This document shows, in pieces, positions 1 to 8,254 of a stretch of DNA of 17,765 nt. The notes below the pieces were generated by a model that searched no databases, was not told the DNA's origin, and saw nothing but the letters and a program-made list of their open reading frames with translations. The first letter of the stretch is position 1. Every line of letters starts with the position of its first letter. A program made the translations under genes and the position numbers. The stretch comes from Palsa-461 sp040414865 (GTDB lineage Bacteria; Actinomycetota; Acidimicrobiia; Acidimicrobiales; RAAP-2): positions 1 through 17,765 of the forward strand of contig JBEDUR010000117.1 in the NCBI GenBank assembly GCA_040414865.1. The letters are read 5' to 3'.

Positions 1-848
1 CGTTGGGGGTCCACGTAGCCCCCGTGATGCTGACGCTTGGGCAGGGTGACGTCGAGCGGGACATGGGGAGCGTGCGGCTCGAATGGAACCTGGTCGAGCA
101 GGTGGCTGATGATGTTGAGCCGAGCACGCTGCTTGTCGTCGGTGTGCGCGATGTACCACGGCGCCCACGCACTGTCGGTGGCGGCAAACATCGCATCCCT
201 GGCTCTGGAGTAGTCATACCAGCGGCTGTAGGACTTCAAGTCGTTGTCAGACAACTTCCAGATCTTTCGGGGGTCGTTGATTCGACTCTCGAGACGCTTG
301 GTCTGCTCGTCGGCGCTAACTTCCAGCCAGTACTTCAGCAGCAATATCCCGGAATCGACCATGGCCTTCTCGAACCCCGGCGTCAGCTCGAGAAACCGCT
401 GGTTCTCCTCCGGGGTGCAGTAGCCCATCACCAGCTCGACGCCGGCCCGGTTGTACCAGCTGCGGTCGAAGATCACCACCTCGCCGCCCGCCGGAAAGTG
501 CGGGACGTAGCGCTGTATGTACATCTGCGACTTCTCGCGCTCGGTCGGCGCGGGCAGCGCCACGACCCGGAACACCCGCGGGCTCACCCGCTCCGTGATC
601 CGTTTGATCGTGCCTCCCTTGCCGGCGGTGTCGCGACCCTCGAAGACGATACAAATCTTGGCGCCCGAGGCCTTGACCCACTCCTGCATGGCGACGAGCT
701 CGCCCTGAAGGACCCTCATCTCCCGCTCGTACTCTTTGCGCTTCATCTTCGGGGGTGGGCCCGTTCCAGGTTGTGGTGCCGTTCTCGTTGGCGAGGACTC
801 GATCACCCGGTTGTGCTGCTTCACCTTTTCGTTCTTGTTCTTGGTCAT
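1..848 (-). CDS. ppk2: Polyphosphate kinase 2 (PPK2), class I, 3' end cut by window edge
   Basis: Transfers phosphate between inorganic polyphosphate and nucleoside diphosphates (GDP/ADP) in the cytoplasm. The 282 visible residues contain the Walker A loop GRDTAGKGG (about 71-79), the Walker B region VVIFDRSWYNR (124-134) and the lid segment NDPRKIWKLSDND (191-203), all typical of single-domain class I PPK2. The protein ends in VTLPKRQHHGGYVDPQ at the edge; family members are usually about 290-300 residues, so only some 10-20 C-terminal residues are missing. The ATG at 848 is preceded by GGAGG with an 8-nt spacer. The first 35 residues are basic and proline-rich, as is common before the kinase core. 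It stands alone, about 210 nt downstream of the DUF1269 gene on the same strand. The PPK2 call is firm; nucleotide preference is inferred from the class. Confidence 0.95.
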   Translation of the reverse strand, partial: MTKNKNEKVKQHNRVIESSPTRTAPQPGTGPPPKMKRKEYEREMRVLQGELVAMQEWVKASGAKICIVFEGRDTAGKGGTIKRITERVSPRVFRVVALPAPTEREKSQMYIQRYVPHFPAGGEVVIFDRSWYNRAGVELVMGYCTPEENQRFLELTPGFEKAMVDSGILLLKYWLEVSADEQTKRLESRINDPRKIWKLSDNDLKSYSRWYDYSRARDAMFAATDSAWAPWYIAHTDDKQRARLNIISHLLDQVPFEPHAPHVPLDVTLPKRQHHGGYVDPQ

Positions 849-1059
849 GTGTTGAACCTCCGACGGCGGGGGAACCTAAGTGCCCATGCCCTCGGGTTCG
901 GGCGGGCCTGGCCGGGACGGTTCTGCCGACCGGCGACTTCTTTGACAAGCGCCTGTGCCCTGAGTCGATTGGCCAGGATACGCAGCTAACTAGATCCCAG
1001 GGGTCGGATTCTCCGTAGGCGGACCGATCGTGTCCCGATGCACTCTGACCGGCGAGGGC

Positions 1060-1593
1060 TCAGACCGCGCCGGCTTCCTTTGCATCGGCCTCCATCACCG
1101 CGGTGTCGGCCTTCAATTCCTTCTTCTCGACCTTGCGCGCGCTCTTCATGGCTTTCTCAACCTTGGCACCCATGTCGGAAACCGCCACGACCACCAGCCC
1201 GGCCTGACCGGCATCAAGGTGCTCGCCCAGCTCTTTGAGGTCCCCTCGACTCATGCCGGCGGCCGCGTGACCGGCCACCGCACCCAGGACCGCGCCGCCC
1301 CCGGTCGTGAGGGCCAACAAGCCTCCACCGATGGCCGCAAACGGGAACAGGGCGACAACCAGGCCTGTGGCCAGGCCGATCCCCGCTCCCGCCACGCCAC
1401 CCACACGGGTAGGTGTCTCGTGCTTTTTGACGATCTTCACCTTGCCATCGGCGCGACGCTCGATGATTGCCGCGTCATAGGCATCGATCAGATTTGCCTC
1501 CGTGTGGAGGTCCTTCACGAACTCGTAGTCGGTTTCGGCGTCTGCAACATTCGAGTAAGCGCCGACATAGGCCATGAACGTATCGAAGGCCAT
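1060..1593 (-). CDS. DUF1269 family membrane-associated protein
   Basis: A 177-residue protein of the DUF1269 type, function unknown. The N-terminal part (1-60) resembles the ferredoxin-like start of the family and includes ERRADGKVKIVKKHE. A Gly/Ala-rich hydrophobic hairpin follows (about 64-112), then an ELGEHLDAGQAGLVVVAVSD segment (121-140) matching the family pattern of a region ending in a hydrophobic strand. The last 35 residues form a charged Lys/Glu/Ala helix. The ATG at 1593 is chosen because AGGAGGT lies 7 nt upstream; the frame stays open another 39 codons upstream but that part has no family similarity. The gene is divergent from the P-type ATPase with about 300 nt between starts. 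Such proteins are often found near stress or ion-handling genes; any link here is inference. Confidence 0.85.
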   Translation of the reverse strand: MAFDTFMAYVGAYSNVADAETDYEFVKDLHTEANLIDAYDAAIIERRADGKVKIVKKHETPTRVGGVAGAGIGLATGLVVALFPFAAIGGGLLALTTGGGAVLGAVAGHAAAGMSRGDLKELGEHLDAGQAGLVVVAVSDMGAKVEKAMKSARKVEKKELKADTAVMEADAKEAGAV

Positions 1594-1644
1594 ATTTCGC
1601 ACCTCCTGCACCCGGCTCTTAAGTTGCGACGGCCACAACGCGCA

Positions 1645-1654
1645 GGGACTATAG
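1645..1654 (-). promoter_or_regulatory. Possible regulatory half-site upstream of the DUF1269 gene
   Basis: The plus strand reads GGGACTATAG, about 52-61 bp before the DUF1269 start. It matches the left half and centre of the DosR-type dormancy box (GGGACTWWAGTCCC), but the right half is not conserved. On the minus strand the same bases give TATAGT, which could be a -10 box; I see no convincing -35. The idea is weak and may be chance. Confidence 0.15.
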
Positions 1655-1890
1655 CGGAGTGATAACAGGGCCGCGCTAGCCGGTCGAGGTACGGTGTAGT
1701 GGACAAGCACCGGGCGTAAACATCTCTAGTCCGAGGCACAGAGTGGCGAGCTGAGTCGACGATATGGGTCGCTCTCGGCTCGAAGACGACGCTGGCGTTC
1801 GACTTGAGTACTCCGATAACCTCCCGCTCCGGATGCCCTGTGGTCACGGTCCGCGAGTCGATTTAACTTCTAACCTCCCGAGCAAGGTCG

Positions 1891-4680
1891 GTGACTTTGT
1901 CCTTGAGTGATCACGCAGCCGAAATGCGATCGACGACGGACGACCGGTGGTACGCCCTGCCGGCTGAGGAGGTAGCGGCAAAGCTGCGCGTCGATCCGGA
2001 GGTTGGCCTTTCGGCCGCCCAGGCCGCGGAGCTGCTGCAGGCTCGCGGCCCGAACGCCTTGCCGGAGGAGAAGCCGATCCCGGGATGGCGGCGGCTTGTG
2101 GACCAGTACCGGCCGTACATGCAGCTCATCTTGTCGGTGGCCGCGATCGTCTCGTTGGCAATCAAGGAGTGGAGCACCGCGGTGGTGCTCATCCTGTTGA
2201 CGTTGTTCAACGCTGTGGTAGGCCTGCGCCAGGAGGGCAAGGCCGAGAGCGCCATGAATGCCCTCAAGTCCATGATGAAGGCCACGGCGCGGGTGCGCCG
2301 CGGCGGGGTGGAGGCCGAGGTCCCGGCCGAGCAGCTGGTGGTGGGCGATGTGGTGCTGATCGCGGCCGGCGATCAGGTACCTGCTGATGGTCGCATCGTG
2401 GCCGCCCATTCGCTACAGATCGACGAGTCGGGCTTGACCGGAGAGAGCACCCCAGCAGCCAAGGAGTCGGGCGAGTTGTCCGGCGCCGAGCTGGAGCCGG
2501 GGGACCAGTCCAACATGGCGTTCATGAACTCGCCGGTCACCCACGGCAGCGGCACGATGATCGTGACCGCAACCGGCGCGGGCACGGAGCTCGGGAAGAT
2601 CTCCGGGCTGTTGACTGCCACCGCCAAGGAGCAGTCTCCCCTGACGAAAGAGCTCAACACCCTGAGCTTGTGGATCGCAGCCGCGGCCGGGGTGACGATG
2701 ATCGTCATGTTCGCATTCGGCCGCTCCCGGGACCGGGCTTGGGACGCCTTGTTCGTCAGCGCGGTGTCCCTGGCCATTGCCGCCATCCCGGAGGCGCTGC
2801 CCACGGTGACCCAGATGATCCTGTCCATGGGCAGTCTGGAGCTGGCCAAGCGCAATGCCATCGTCAAGGACCTCCCCTCGGTGGAGACCCTGGGGTTCAC
2901 CTCGGCGATCAACTCAGACAAGACCGGCACCCTCACGATGAACCAGATGACCGCCGTGGAGGTCATCGCCCCCGCCAACCGCTACACCATCAGTGGCACC
3001 GGCTACAGCCTGGAGGGCCGGGTCGAGCACCCGGTTGGCAGCTCGGAGCGCATCGACGACGCCATCCTGCCCTACCTGGTCGCGAACGACGCCCGGCTGG
3101 TGGACGGCAAGGTAGTCGGCGACCCCACCGAGGGAGCGCTGCTGGTGCTGGCCCACAAGGCGGGCTTGGACATCGAGGCCACCCGGGAGCAACTGCCCGT
3201 CCAGGCCACGTTGCCGTTCGACCCGACCTACAAGCTGATGGCAACCTTCAACACCGCTGCTGGCCCTTCCGGATCACCAGTGGTGCGCTGCTTTGTGAAG
3301 GGGGCGGCCCCGGCCGTAATGGGCCGCGCCGCCACGGCGATGTCGGGCGGACAGACCGTCCCTTGGGACCAAGGTCTGGCCGAACGAGCACAATCCCACA
3401 TGGAACGGATGGAACAAAACGGCCAGCGGGTCATGGCCGCGGCCACGCGCGACCTGGACCCGGCCGATTTCGACCCGGCGGGCGACCTGCTCTCCTATGT
3501 TGTCGATCTCCAGATGACAAGCCTGGTGGGAATGGTGGACCCGCCCCGCGACGAGTCCAAGGCGGCAGTGGCCGACGCCCAGTCCGCCCACATCAGGGTG
3601 CGCATGGTCACCGGCGACGACGTCACTACGGGAGCGGCCATTGCCGAGCAGCTGGGCATCGATGGTGAGGCGATCCTCGGAGCCGATTTCGCGGCCCTCT
3701 CTGAGGCGGACCGGCTGGCTCGCATCGACGACATCGGAGTGGTGGGACGGGTAGCCCCCGAGCACAAGGTGCTGCTGGCCAACACCCTCAAGAAAAAGGG
3801 TGACGTGGTGGCCATGACCGGCGACGGGGTGAATGACGCCCCGGCCATCAAGGCCGCCGACATTGGCATCGCCATGGGCAGTGGCACCGATGTGGCCAAG
3901 AACGCCGGGCGGATGATCCTTTCTGACGACAACTTCGCCACCATCGTCTACGCCGTGGAACAGGGGCGCAAAATCTACGACAACCTGACCAAGTACATCC
4001 GCTTCGTGCTGCTGTTGCTGGTGGCCTTCGTGCTCTCGTTCCTCGGCGCCACCATCTTCAACCTGGCTGGCGGCGAGCCATTCACCCCGGTTCAGGTGCT
4101 GTGGATCCACTTCATCGTCAACGCACCCTTCGGGTTCGCCCTGGGCTTCGACAAAGAGACCCCGGGATTGATGGCCCGCATTCCCAGGCCGCGGGGTGAG
4201 TCGGTACTGACCCGGCCATTGCTGATCACGGTGAGCCTGGTCGGTCTGTCCATGACGATCGCCATCCTCAGCCTGATCCAGCTGGGCAAGGGTCACTTCA
4301 ACAGCGTCCATGTGGGCACCTCGATGGCCTTCACAACCTTTGCCCTAATGATGATCGTCGCGGCGTTCGAGTGCCGCAGTGAAACCGCAACCGTGTTCAC
4401 TCTGTCTACCTTTGACAGTAAGCAGATGAACTGGGCGGCCCTGGGCGAGTTCATCCTGGCGGTGCTCACCACCCAGATGGACGCCCTGCGCCGCATTCTG
4501 GGCACCACCGACCTCAGCATGAAGGAGTTCCGGTGGACACTGATCCCACCCATCCTGCTGCTCGGTCTGTGGGAACTGGCCAAGTACCTGGCCCGGCGCC
4601 AAAGAAATGATGCAAGGTCCGACACGACAAGCGAAGGTACGAAGCCAGCTGCCGAAATAGCGCGCCTCTATGCTCGATGA
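1891..4680 (+). CDS. P-type cation-transporting ATPase (P2-like, CtpF/Ca2+-ATPase group)
   Basis: An integral membrane pump of 929 residues, the normal length for P2-type ATPases. In order: an N-terminal cation-ATPase domain (about 17-85), TM1-2 (75-120), the actuator with TGES (183-186), TM3-4 (260-320) with PEALPT (300-305), the phosphorylation site DKTGTLT with Asp343, the nucleotide-binding domain, MVTGDD (572-577), the hinge TGDGVNDAP (643-651), and TM5-10 (700-910). All catalytic motifs are intact, so it should hydrolyse ATP. The transported ion is unclear: TM4 keeps the Glu, but positions matching the SERCA ligands in TM5 and TM6 read Leu710, Phe713, His740, Val743 and Asn744. The start is uncertain: GTG 1891 has only a weak AAGG upstream, and ATG 1924 is an alternative that loses nothing conserved. 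The gene stands alone on the plus strand. Confidence 0.93.
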   Translation: MTLSLSDHAAEMRSTTDDRWYALPAEEVAAKLRVDPEVGLSAAQAAELLQARGPNALPEEKPIPGWRRLVDQYRPYMQLILSVAAIVSLAIKEWSTAVVLILLTLFNAVVGLRQEGKAESAMNALKSMMKATARVRRGGVEAEVPAEQLVVGDVVLIAAGDQVPADGRIVAAHSLQIDESGLTGESTPAAKESGELSGAELEPGDQSNMAFMNSPVTHGSGTMIVTATGAGTELGKISGLLTATAKEQSPLTKELNTLSLWIAAAAGVTMIVMFAFGRSRDRAWDALFVSAVSLAIAAIPEALPTVTQMILSMGSLELAKRNAIVKDLPSVETLGFTSAINSDKTGTLTMNQMTAVEVIAPANRYTISGTGYSLEGRVEHPVGSSERIDDAILPYLVANDARLVDGKVVGDPTEGALLVLAHKAGLDIEATREQLPVQATLPFDPTYKLMATFNTAAGPSGSPVVRCFVKGAAPAVMGRAATAMSGGQTVPWDQGLAERAQSHMERMEQNGQRVMAAATRDLDPADFDPAGDLLSYVVDLQMTSLVGMVDPPRDESKAAVADAQSAHIRVRMVTGDDVTTGAAIAEQLGIDGEAILGADFAALSEADRLARIDDIGVVGRVAPEHKVLLANTLKKKGDVVAMTGDGVNDAPAIKAADIGIAMGSGTDVAKNAGRMILSDDNFATIVYAVEQGRKIYDNLTKYIRFVLLLLVAFVLSFLGATIFNLAGGEPFTPVQVLWIHFIVNAPFGFALGFDKETPGLMARIPRPRGESVLTRPLLITVSLVGLSMTIAILSLIQLGKGHFNSVHVGTSMAFTTFALMMIVAAFECRSETATVFTLSTFDSKQMNWAALGEFILAVLTTQMDALRRILGTTDLSMKEFRWTLIPPILLLGLWELAKYLARRQRNDARSDTTSEGTKPAAEIARLYAR

Positions 4681-5192
4681 GTGATCAGGTGTCCAAACTG
4701 GCGAGTGAGCCGTGGGGTGTTCCCCTTATGCGGTTCGCAGATCCGGAGGACACCTCTGCGTGCTGATCCAGAGATCCACGACCTGATCTATCTATCTGCC
4801 CTGTCAACAACTGCAATTCTGTGGTCCGCCAATGAGCAGTGGCCATGTCGCTGGGACAGCAAGTCGACGCGCTGCCACGCGTCGCCCCCATCGCGTCGGT
4901 CTGCTTCTCGTCCCCACCGTGCAGGGCATCGCAGGCTGGTCATATCAGGGCAAGATCAACCGGTTCGCAGCGCTCACCAAGTGAAAACGCTCGCTTACGC
5001 GATTATCAGATGTTGATGTCACTCGAATCAGGTTGACCGCACTCGGATGTTGAGCGGACCTACACACACGACTTCTGCGAGCCCGATTCATCCGTGCACA
5101 GCATCGCCGCCGGACCGGGTAGCTCATCGAGCCTCGTCGTGGCCCGTCAGCGTGGTGTGGGAGTTCAGATCGGGCGTCCGGCGATGACAAGC
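4681..5192. other. Intergenic region between the ATPase and pdxH-like genes
   Basis: About 510 nt between two convergent genes. It begins with a group of inverted repeats (4687-4755, listed separately). An open plus-strand frame runs on from the ATPase stop (4681-5016), but its translation is low in complexity and looks like no family. Further along, the octamer GATGTTGA occurs twice (near 5009 and 5046). I see no supportable gene. Confidence 0.6.
4687..4755 (+). other. Cloverleaf-like set of inverted repeats (possible structured RNA or terminator)
   Basis: A perfect 8-bp inverted repeat (AGGTGTCC at 4687-4694, GGACACCT at 4748-4755) encloses three smaller hairpins: GGC/GCC (4700-4702 with 4709-4711), GGGG-TGTT-CCCC (4714-4725), and CGG/CCG around TTCGCAGAT (4731-4745). 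Size (69 nt) and layout resemble a tRNA, including a TTCG in the last loop. The middle hairpin has a 4-base loop instead of a 7-base anticodon loop and the arms are short, so a working tRNA is unlikely. It starts 7 nt after the ATPase stop, so it may end that transcript. Confidence 0.35.
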
Positions 5193-5789
5193 TCAGGGCG
5201 CGAGCCGCTCGACCACCCAGCCACCATCCTCTCGCCGGTAGCGGATCCGGTCGTGGAGGCGGTCGCCACGCTCTTCCCAGAATTCCACGACGTCCGGCGT
5301 CAGGCGAAAGCCGTGCCAACGCGGCGGTCGCGGGACGGCCGACTCGTCCGGGTAGCGCGCTTTCACTTCGGCAACTGCTCGTTCGAGCACCGAGCGATCA
5401 GCAACGATTTCGCTTTGTCGCACGGCAAGATCGGTCCAGCGAGCCCCCGGCGGGCGGGCCTCCCAGTAACGATCCGACTCGTCATCTGAGGTGCCGGTCA
5501 CCCGACCCGAGATGCGGACCTGGCGCTGAACCGGTGCCAACCAGTGGAGTACAGCGGCCGCGCCCGGGTTCGAGGTGAGCTCGACTGCTTTGGTGCTCTC
5601 ATCGTCGGTGAAAAACACGAGGCCGTCGTCGACACCCCGAAGCATGACCATGCGCACCGACGGATTCCCGTCGAGCCCGGTGGTTGCCAGCGCCATCGAG
5701 TCGGGGTACGCGGCTCCCGCCTCGCGCGCAGCGGTAAGGAACACCGCGAGCTGGCGGAGAGGGTCGTCGTCGAGATCGCCGCTATCCAT
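5193..5789 (-). CDS. pdxH: Pyridoxamine/pyridoxine 5'-phosphate oxidase (PdxH type)
   Basis: An FMN-dependent cytoplasmic enzyme that oxidises pyridoxamine or pyridoxine 5'-phosphate to pyridoxal 5'-phosphate. Its 198 residues cover the family from end to end. The FMN-binding split barrel carries SMALATTGLDGNPSVRMVML (31-50) and VQRQVRISGRV (87-97). The C-terminal dimerisation and substrate region has RPPRWHGFRLTPDVVEFWEE (154-173), RLHDR (177-181) and the terminal RLAP. E. coli PdxH is about 20 residues longer at the N-terminus, which is the variable part. The ATG at 5789 is preceded by GGAAGACGGAA, an acceptable ribosome site, and no in-frame upstream start is evident. It lies 226 nt downstream of the DUF1707 gene on the same strand. 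A related flavin split-barrel oxidase is possible, but the RLHDR and RLAP signatures favour PdxH. Confidence 0.88.
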   Translation of the reverse strand: MDSGDLDDDPLRQLAVFLTAAREAGAAYPDSMALATTGLDGNPSVRMVMLRGVDDGLVFFTDDESTKAVELTSNPGAAAVLHWLAPVQRQVRISGRVTGTSDDESDRYWEARPPGARWTDLAVRQSEIVADRSVLERAVAEVKARYPDESAVPRPPRWHGFRLTPDVVEFWEERGDRLHDRIRYRREDGGWVVERLAP

Positions 5790-6015
5790 CTGTTCCGTCT
5801 TCCATGGGCCGCTCTCGACCCGAAGCCGGAGCGGCCCGTATGCTCAACGGATTCCCGGAACGATATCGGGTGACTGCTATCCAAATTTGCTACCGAACGG
5901 CGCCGGACAACCGGGGATATTGGCATGTCGGCAGGACTTGTCCTGAAAGAGGCACTCGATGCGCTGCCCGAGCCCGGCTTGTGCGAAGAGCAGCTGGCGA
6001 CCCGAGGTGTAGGGG

Positions 6016-6570
6016 CTATCGTCCCGGCGATCGCCGAGATCCGAACGCCAGGAGGAGACACAGGCCCACGGCCACGGGCCAGAGCTCCCAGAGCCCAAGA
6101 ACTCCCTGGACCGCAGTGGCCCCCAGCGAGAGCACGAGAGCCGACACTGCGCCGGCACCGAGCTTGCGTCGAACCGGCTCGGGTGCCTGGGGCAGGTCCG
6201 CGACAAGCTCCACCAGCTCGTTCCGCCGTTGAGCCCCCCAGATTGCGTCGATCCGGTCGGTCCCTTCGTCGATGCCGAGCCGAGCTTCACCGATGGCCCT
6301 CGCAATGAGGCCGACCGTACGCTCGCGCTCCGCGTCCGAGGCGAGAACCGAATCCGGACCAAGGTGGAGCGGTGCCCGCTCCTCGGCTCGAGCGCGACGC
6401 CGAACCTCCAGCTCTTCACGGATGTGCCGCCGAACTGACAAGACACCGAGAAGTCCACCGGCTACGGCGGGCCCAGCCAAGAGCAGGTCGAGTACCACCA
6501 GTGCCCCGAACATCAGGGGGAAAGCCCACGTCGGCGTAGGTGGGGGACCCACGTCCAGCAGACTACCCAT
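6016..6570 (-). CDS. Membrane protein with a DUF1707 (SHOCT-like) domain
   Basis: A 184-residue protein of unknown function. A hydrophobic N-terminal region (about 16-46) is followed by a very basic stretch (47-66). Then comes a DUF1707-type domain (about 76-128) with SDAERERTVGLIARAIGEAR, a conserved Gly-Ile-Asp-Glu turn, and ELVELVADLP at its end. A C-terminal hydrophobic region (about 138-176) could form one or two membrane helices. DUF1707 is a short helical domain common in actinobacteria, usually at the very N-terminus of small membrane proteins; here it sits between two membrane regions. The ATG at 6570 has GGAGG 9 nt upstream. Another open minus-strand frame covers 5877-6458 but resembles nothing. 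The gene may be cotranscribed with pdxH, though the 226-nt gap argues against tight coupling. Confidence 0.75.
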   Translation of the reverse strand: MGSLLDVGPPPTPTWAFPLMFGALVVLDLLLAGPAVAGGLLGVLSVRRHIREELEVRRRARAEERAPLHLGPDSVLASDAERERTVGLIARAIGEARLGIDEGTDRIDAIWGAQRRNELVELVADLPQAPEPVRRKLGAGAVSALVLSLGATAVQGVLGLWELWPVAVGLCLLLAFGSRRSPGR

Positions 6571-6737
6571 GCTCCCAGGCCTCCGCGCGGCTGCCTATCG
6601 CCGGGCCCCCGGGCCTCCACGTAGCCCCGCCGTTGCGGACCCCGGGCAGAGGGGACAGCCCAGATGCAACGCCTATTTCGCCCTTGCAAGCCGACCAAAG
6701 TGAGCAGCACGGGTCGCCGAGCTGCCCCGCCGGCGGG

Positions 6738-7268
6738 TTACGAACGGCTGGGCAAAACCTGGGGTGTCAGCTGCTCAATGTCGTGACGCGCTCGCAACTC
6801 GCCGATCGCCGCGTCGAGGGGTCCGGTGGCGCTGGCGACGAGCGCGGCCAACTCTTGCTGATAGTGCTCGTGACCGGAGGGAGAAACGAGGAAGACCATA
6901 CGGGCCGGGCCGGGACCGGGGTTGGCAAACGCGTGGGGACAGCCGCGTGGAACATACATGACACTCCCCGGCCCGCCGCGAGCCACCCTCGCCCCACTAT
7001 GCGACTCCCAGCTTTGCCAATTCGTCGAGGTTCTGACACGGGGTTCGAAGGCGAGCAGCTCGAGCTGGCCTTCAAGAACATAGAACAGCTCTTCGGCGTT
7101 GAGGTGCAGATGAGCCCCGACGTCGAATCCTGGCGCGATATCGACGACTTCGAACATTGACCAGGCCTTCGACAACCCGTCGCCTACCTTGAGGGTCATC
7201 GCGGGTGAAACCCGTTCGCCCTCGCCGGGGGCTAGGACGAGGCCATCGGCCACTTCTCCGTCGGTCAT
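6738..7268 (-). CDS. Cupin domain protein
   Basis: A 176-residue single-domain cupin. The first metal-binding motif is HLHLNAEELFYVLEG (53-67), with His53, His55 and a Glu (59/60). The second is GSVMYVPRGCPHAFANPG (101-118), with His112. These four positions normally hold a divalent metal. The family includes dioxygenases, isomerases and sugar- or ligand-binding proteins, so the reaction cannot be named. An Asn/Ser/Trp-rich insertion (about 79-95) separates the motifs. The last 40 residues are a predicted helical tail with GHEHYQQELAALV. The ATG at 7268 is favoured over an upstream in-frame start at 7310 because AAGGAGG lies 8 nt before it. The stop is followed directly by the 12-base palindrome CCCGCCGGCGGG. 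The gene is divergent from the HIT gene. Confidence 0.85.
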   Translation of the reverse strand: MTDGEVADGLVLAPGEGERVSPAMTLKVGDGLSKAWSMFEVVDIAPGFDVGAHLHLNAEELFYVLEGQLELLAFEPRVRTSTNWQSWESHSGARVARGGPGSVMYVPRGCPHAFANPGPGPARMVFLVSPSGHEHYQQELAALVASATGPLDAAIGELRARHDIEQLTPQVLPSRS

Positions 7269-7606
7269 GGTTGCCGCCTCCTTGGATCGGTCTAGGTGGC
7301 TCCGGGCCACGCTTACCTGCCGGGACCGAACGCCCTTCGGTGCCTGATGTTACGGAAGGAGTATCGATCAAACCGATCACCTGGACGTCCCGAACTCGGG
7401 AAACCTCTCTAGACGCGGCTGGGCGAAAGTGGAGTCGTCGGTGCCGCTTTAACTCAGACATCGTCCGCGGTGCCGACGACGAACTGGTTCGGACCAAGGC
7501 CAGGGGGTCGCACGCAAGGCCACAGATCTGGATCGCAGCGTCCGGTGGTTGAGTCAGCTCGACCCACCTGAACGCAGGCCGCACGTCTCGTTGATGGACA
7601 CCAACG
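7269..7606. other. Intergenic region between divergent cupin and HIT genes
   Basis: About 340 nt that should hold both promoters. Upstream of the cupin, GGGACCGAACGCCC (7322-7335) is a loosely symmetrical GC-rich site about 55 bp from the start. A strong Shine-Dalgarno-like GGAAGGAG near 7354 has no good open frame behind it. I see no gene and no clear -35/-10 pair. Confidence 0.5.
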
Positions 7607-8092
7607 GTGGGCGAACTGGTGCATGATTACTCCATGCCGTGGCCCGACAACTGGGGTGAACTGTTTACCGGCGAGGCGTGCCCGATGTGTGCGCAGGGAC
7701 GACCGGAGGAGACTTCCCAAGGGCTCCGCATCTTCGCCGGCAAGTTTTGCGACGGCTACCTGGCCAAGCAAGGAGCTCAACGGGGTTACGTCGTTGCGAT
7801 CTGGAGGGGTCGGCACATCGTCGAGCCCATCGACCTCACCCCGGAAGAAGGTGCAGGTTACTGGTCTGAGGTGATCCGGATCGCCGAGGCCGTACGTGAG
7901 CACTTTGACGCCCGGAAGGTCAACTATGAGATCCTCGGCAACGCGGTGCCCCACCTGCACACGCACATCACGGCCCGGTATCAAGACGGAGACATGAATC
8001 CGGGGGCGCCTCTGCCGAAAGACCGCGATATCGAGTTTCCGGCCAAAGACCTCGCCGAAGACGCCCAGACTCTCCGAAGAATGTTGAGGTAG
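7607..8092 (+). CDS. HIT family protein (histidine-triad nucleotide hydrolase/transferase)
   Basis: A 161-residue cytoplasmic protein of the histidine-triad superfamily, whose members cleave or transfer nucleoside monophosphates through a His-AMP type intermediate. The triad is H-L-H-T-H at about 116-120 within NAVPHLHTHITARY, with the central His118 as the expected nucleophile. Near the N-terminus is CPMC (25-28), a possible zinc-binding pair common in actinobacterial HIT proteins. The C-terminal 40 residues (GAPLPKDRDIEFPAKDLAED) look like a family-specific tail. The start is uncertain: GTG 7607 and ATG 7634 are both in frame and neither has a good ribosome site; everything conserved lies downstream of ATG 7634. 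The gene is monocistronic and convergent with the nucleoside hydrolase. The substrate is unknown. Confidence 0.88.
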   Translation: MGELVHDYSMPWPDNWGELFTGEACPMCAQGRPEETSQGLRIFAGKFCDGYLAKQGAQRGYVVAIWRGRHIVEPIDLTPEEGAGYWSEVIRIAEAVREHFDARKVNYEILGNAVPHLHTHITARYQDGDMNPGAPLPKDRDIEFPAKDLAEDAQTLRRMLR

Positions 8093-8254
8093 GGACTTCA
8101 TTCTGCGTACGCGCCTTTGGCACAGTCCCAGTCTTCTGGGCCTTGTGGTGTAACACCCCGCAGCTGTATCGCAGTTGGCCGCGGTGTCCCAGACGTACCG
8201 CTTTCTTTTGGATGATGTCACCAAACGCCTCGGCATAGTGCTGCGCTAAGGGGA

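Noticed and set aside
3..989. Long plus-strand open frame opposite PPK2
   Set aside because: Antisense shadow of GC-rich coding sequence; its translation is Arg/Leu/His-rich with no family pattern, while the minus strand shows intact PPK2 motifs.
3274..4311. 345-codon minus-strand frame inside the ATPase gene
   Set aside because: Mirror frame of the ATPase; His/Gly/Asp-rich low-information translation, and the ATPase motifs are complete.
7454..8236. 260-codon minus-strand frame across the HIT gene
   Set aside because: No recognisable domain and no ribosome site; the HIT triad is on the plus strand.
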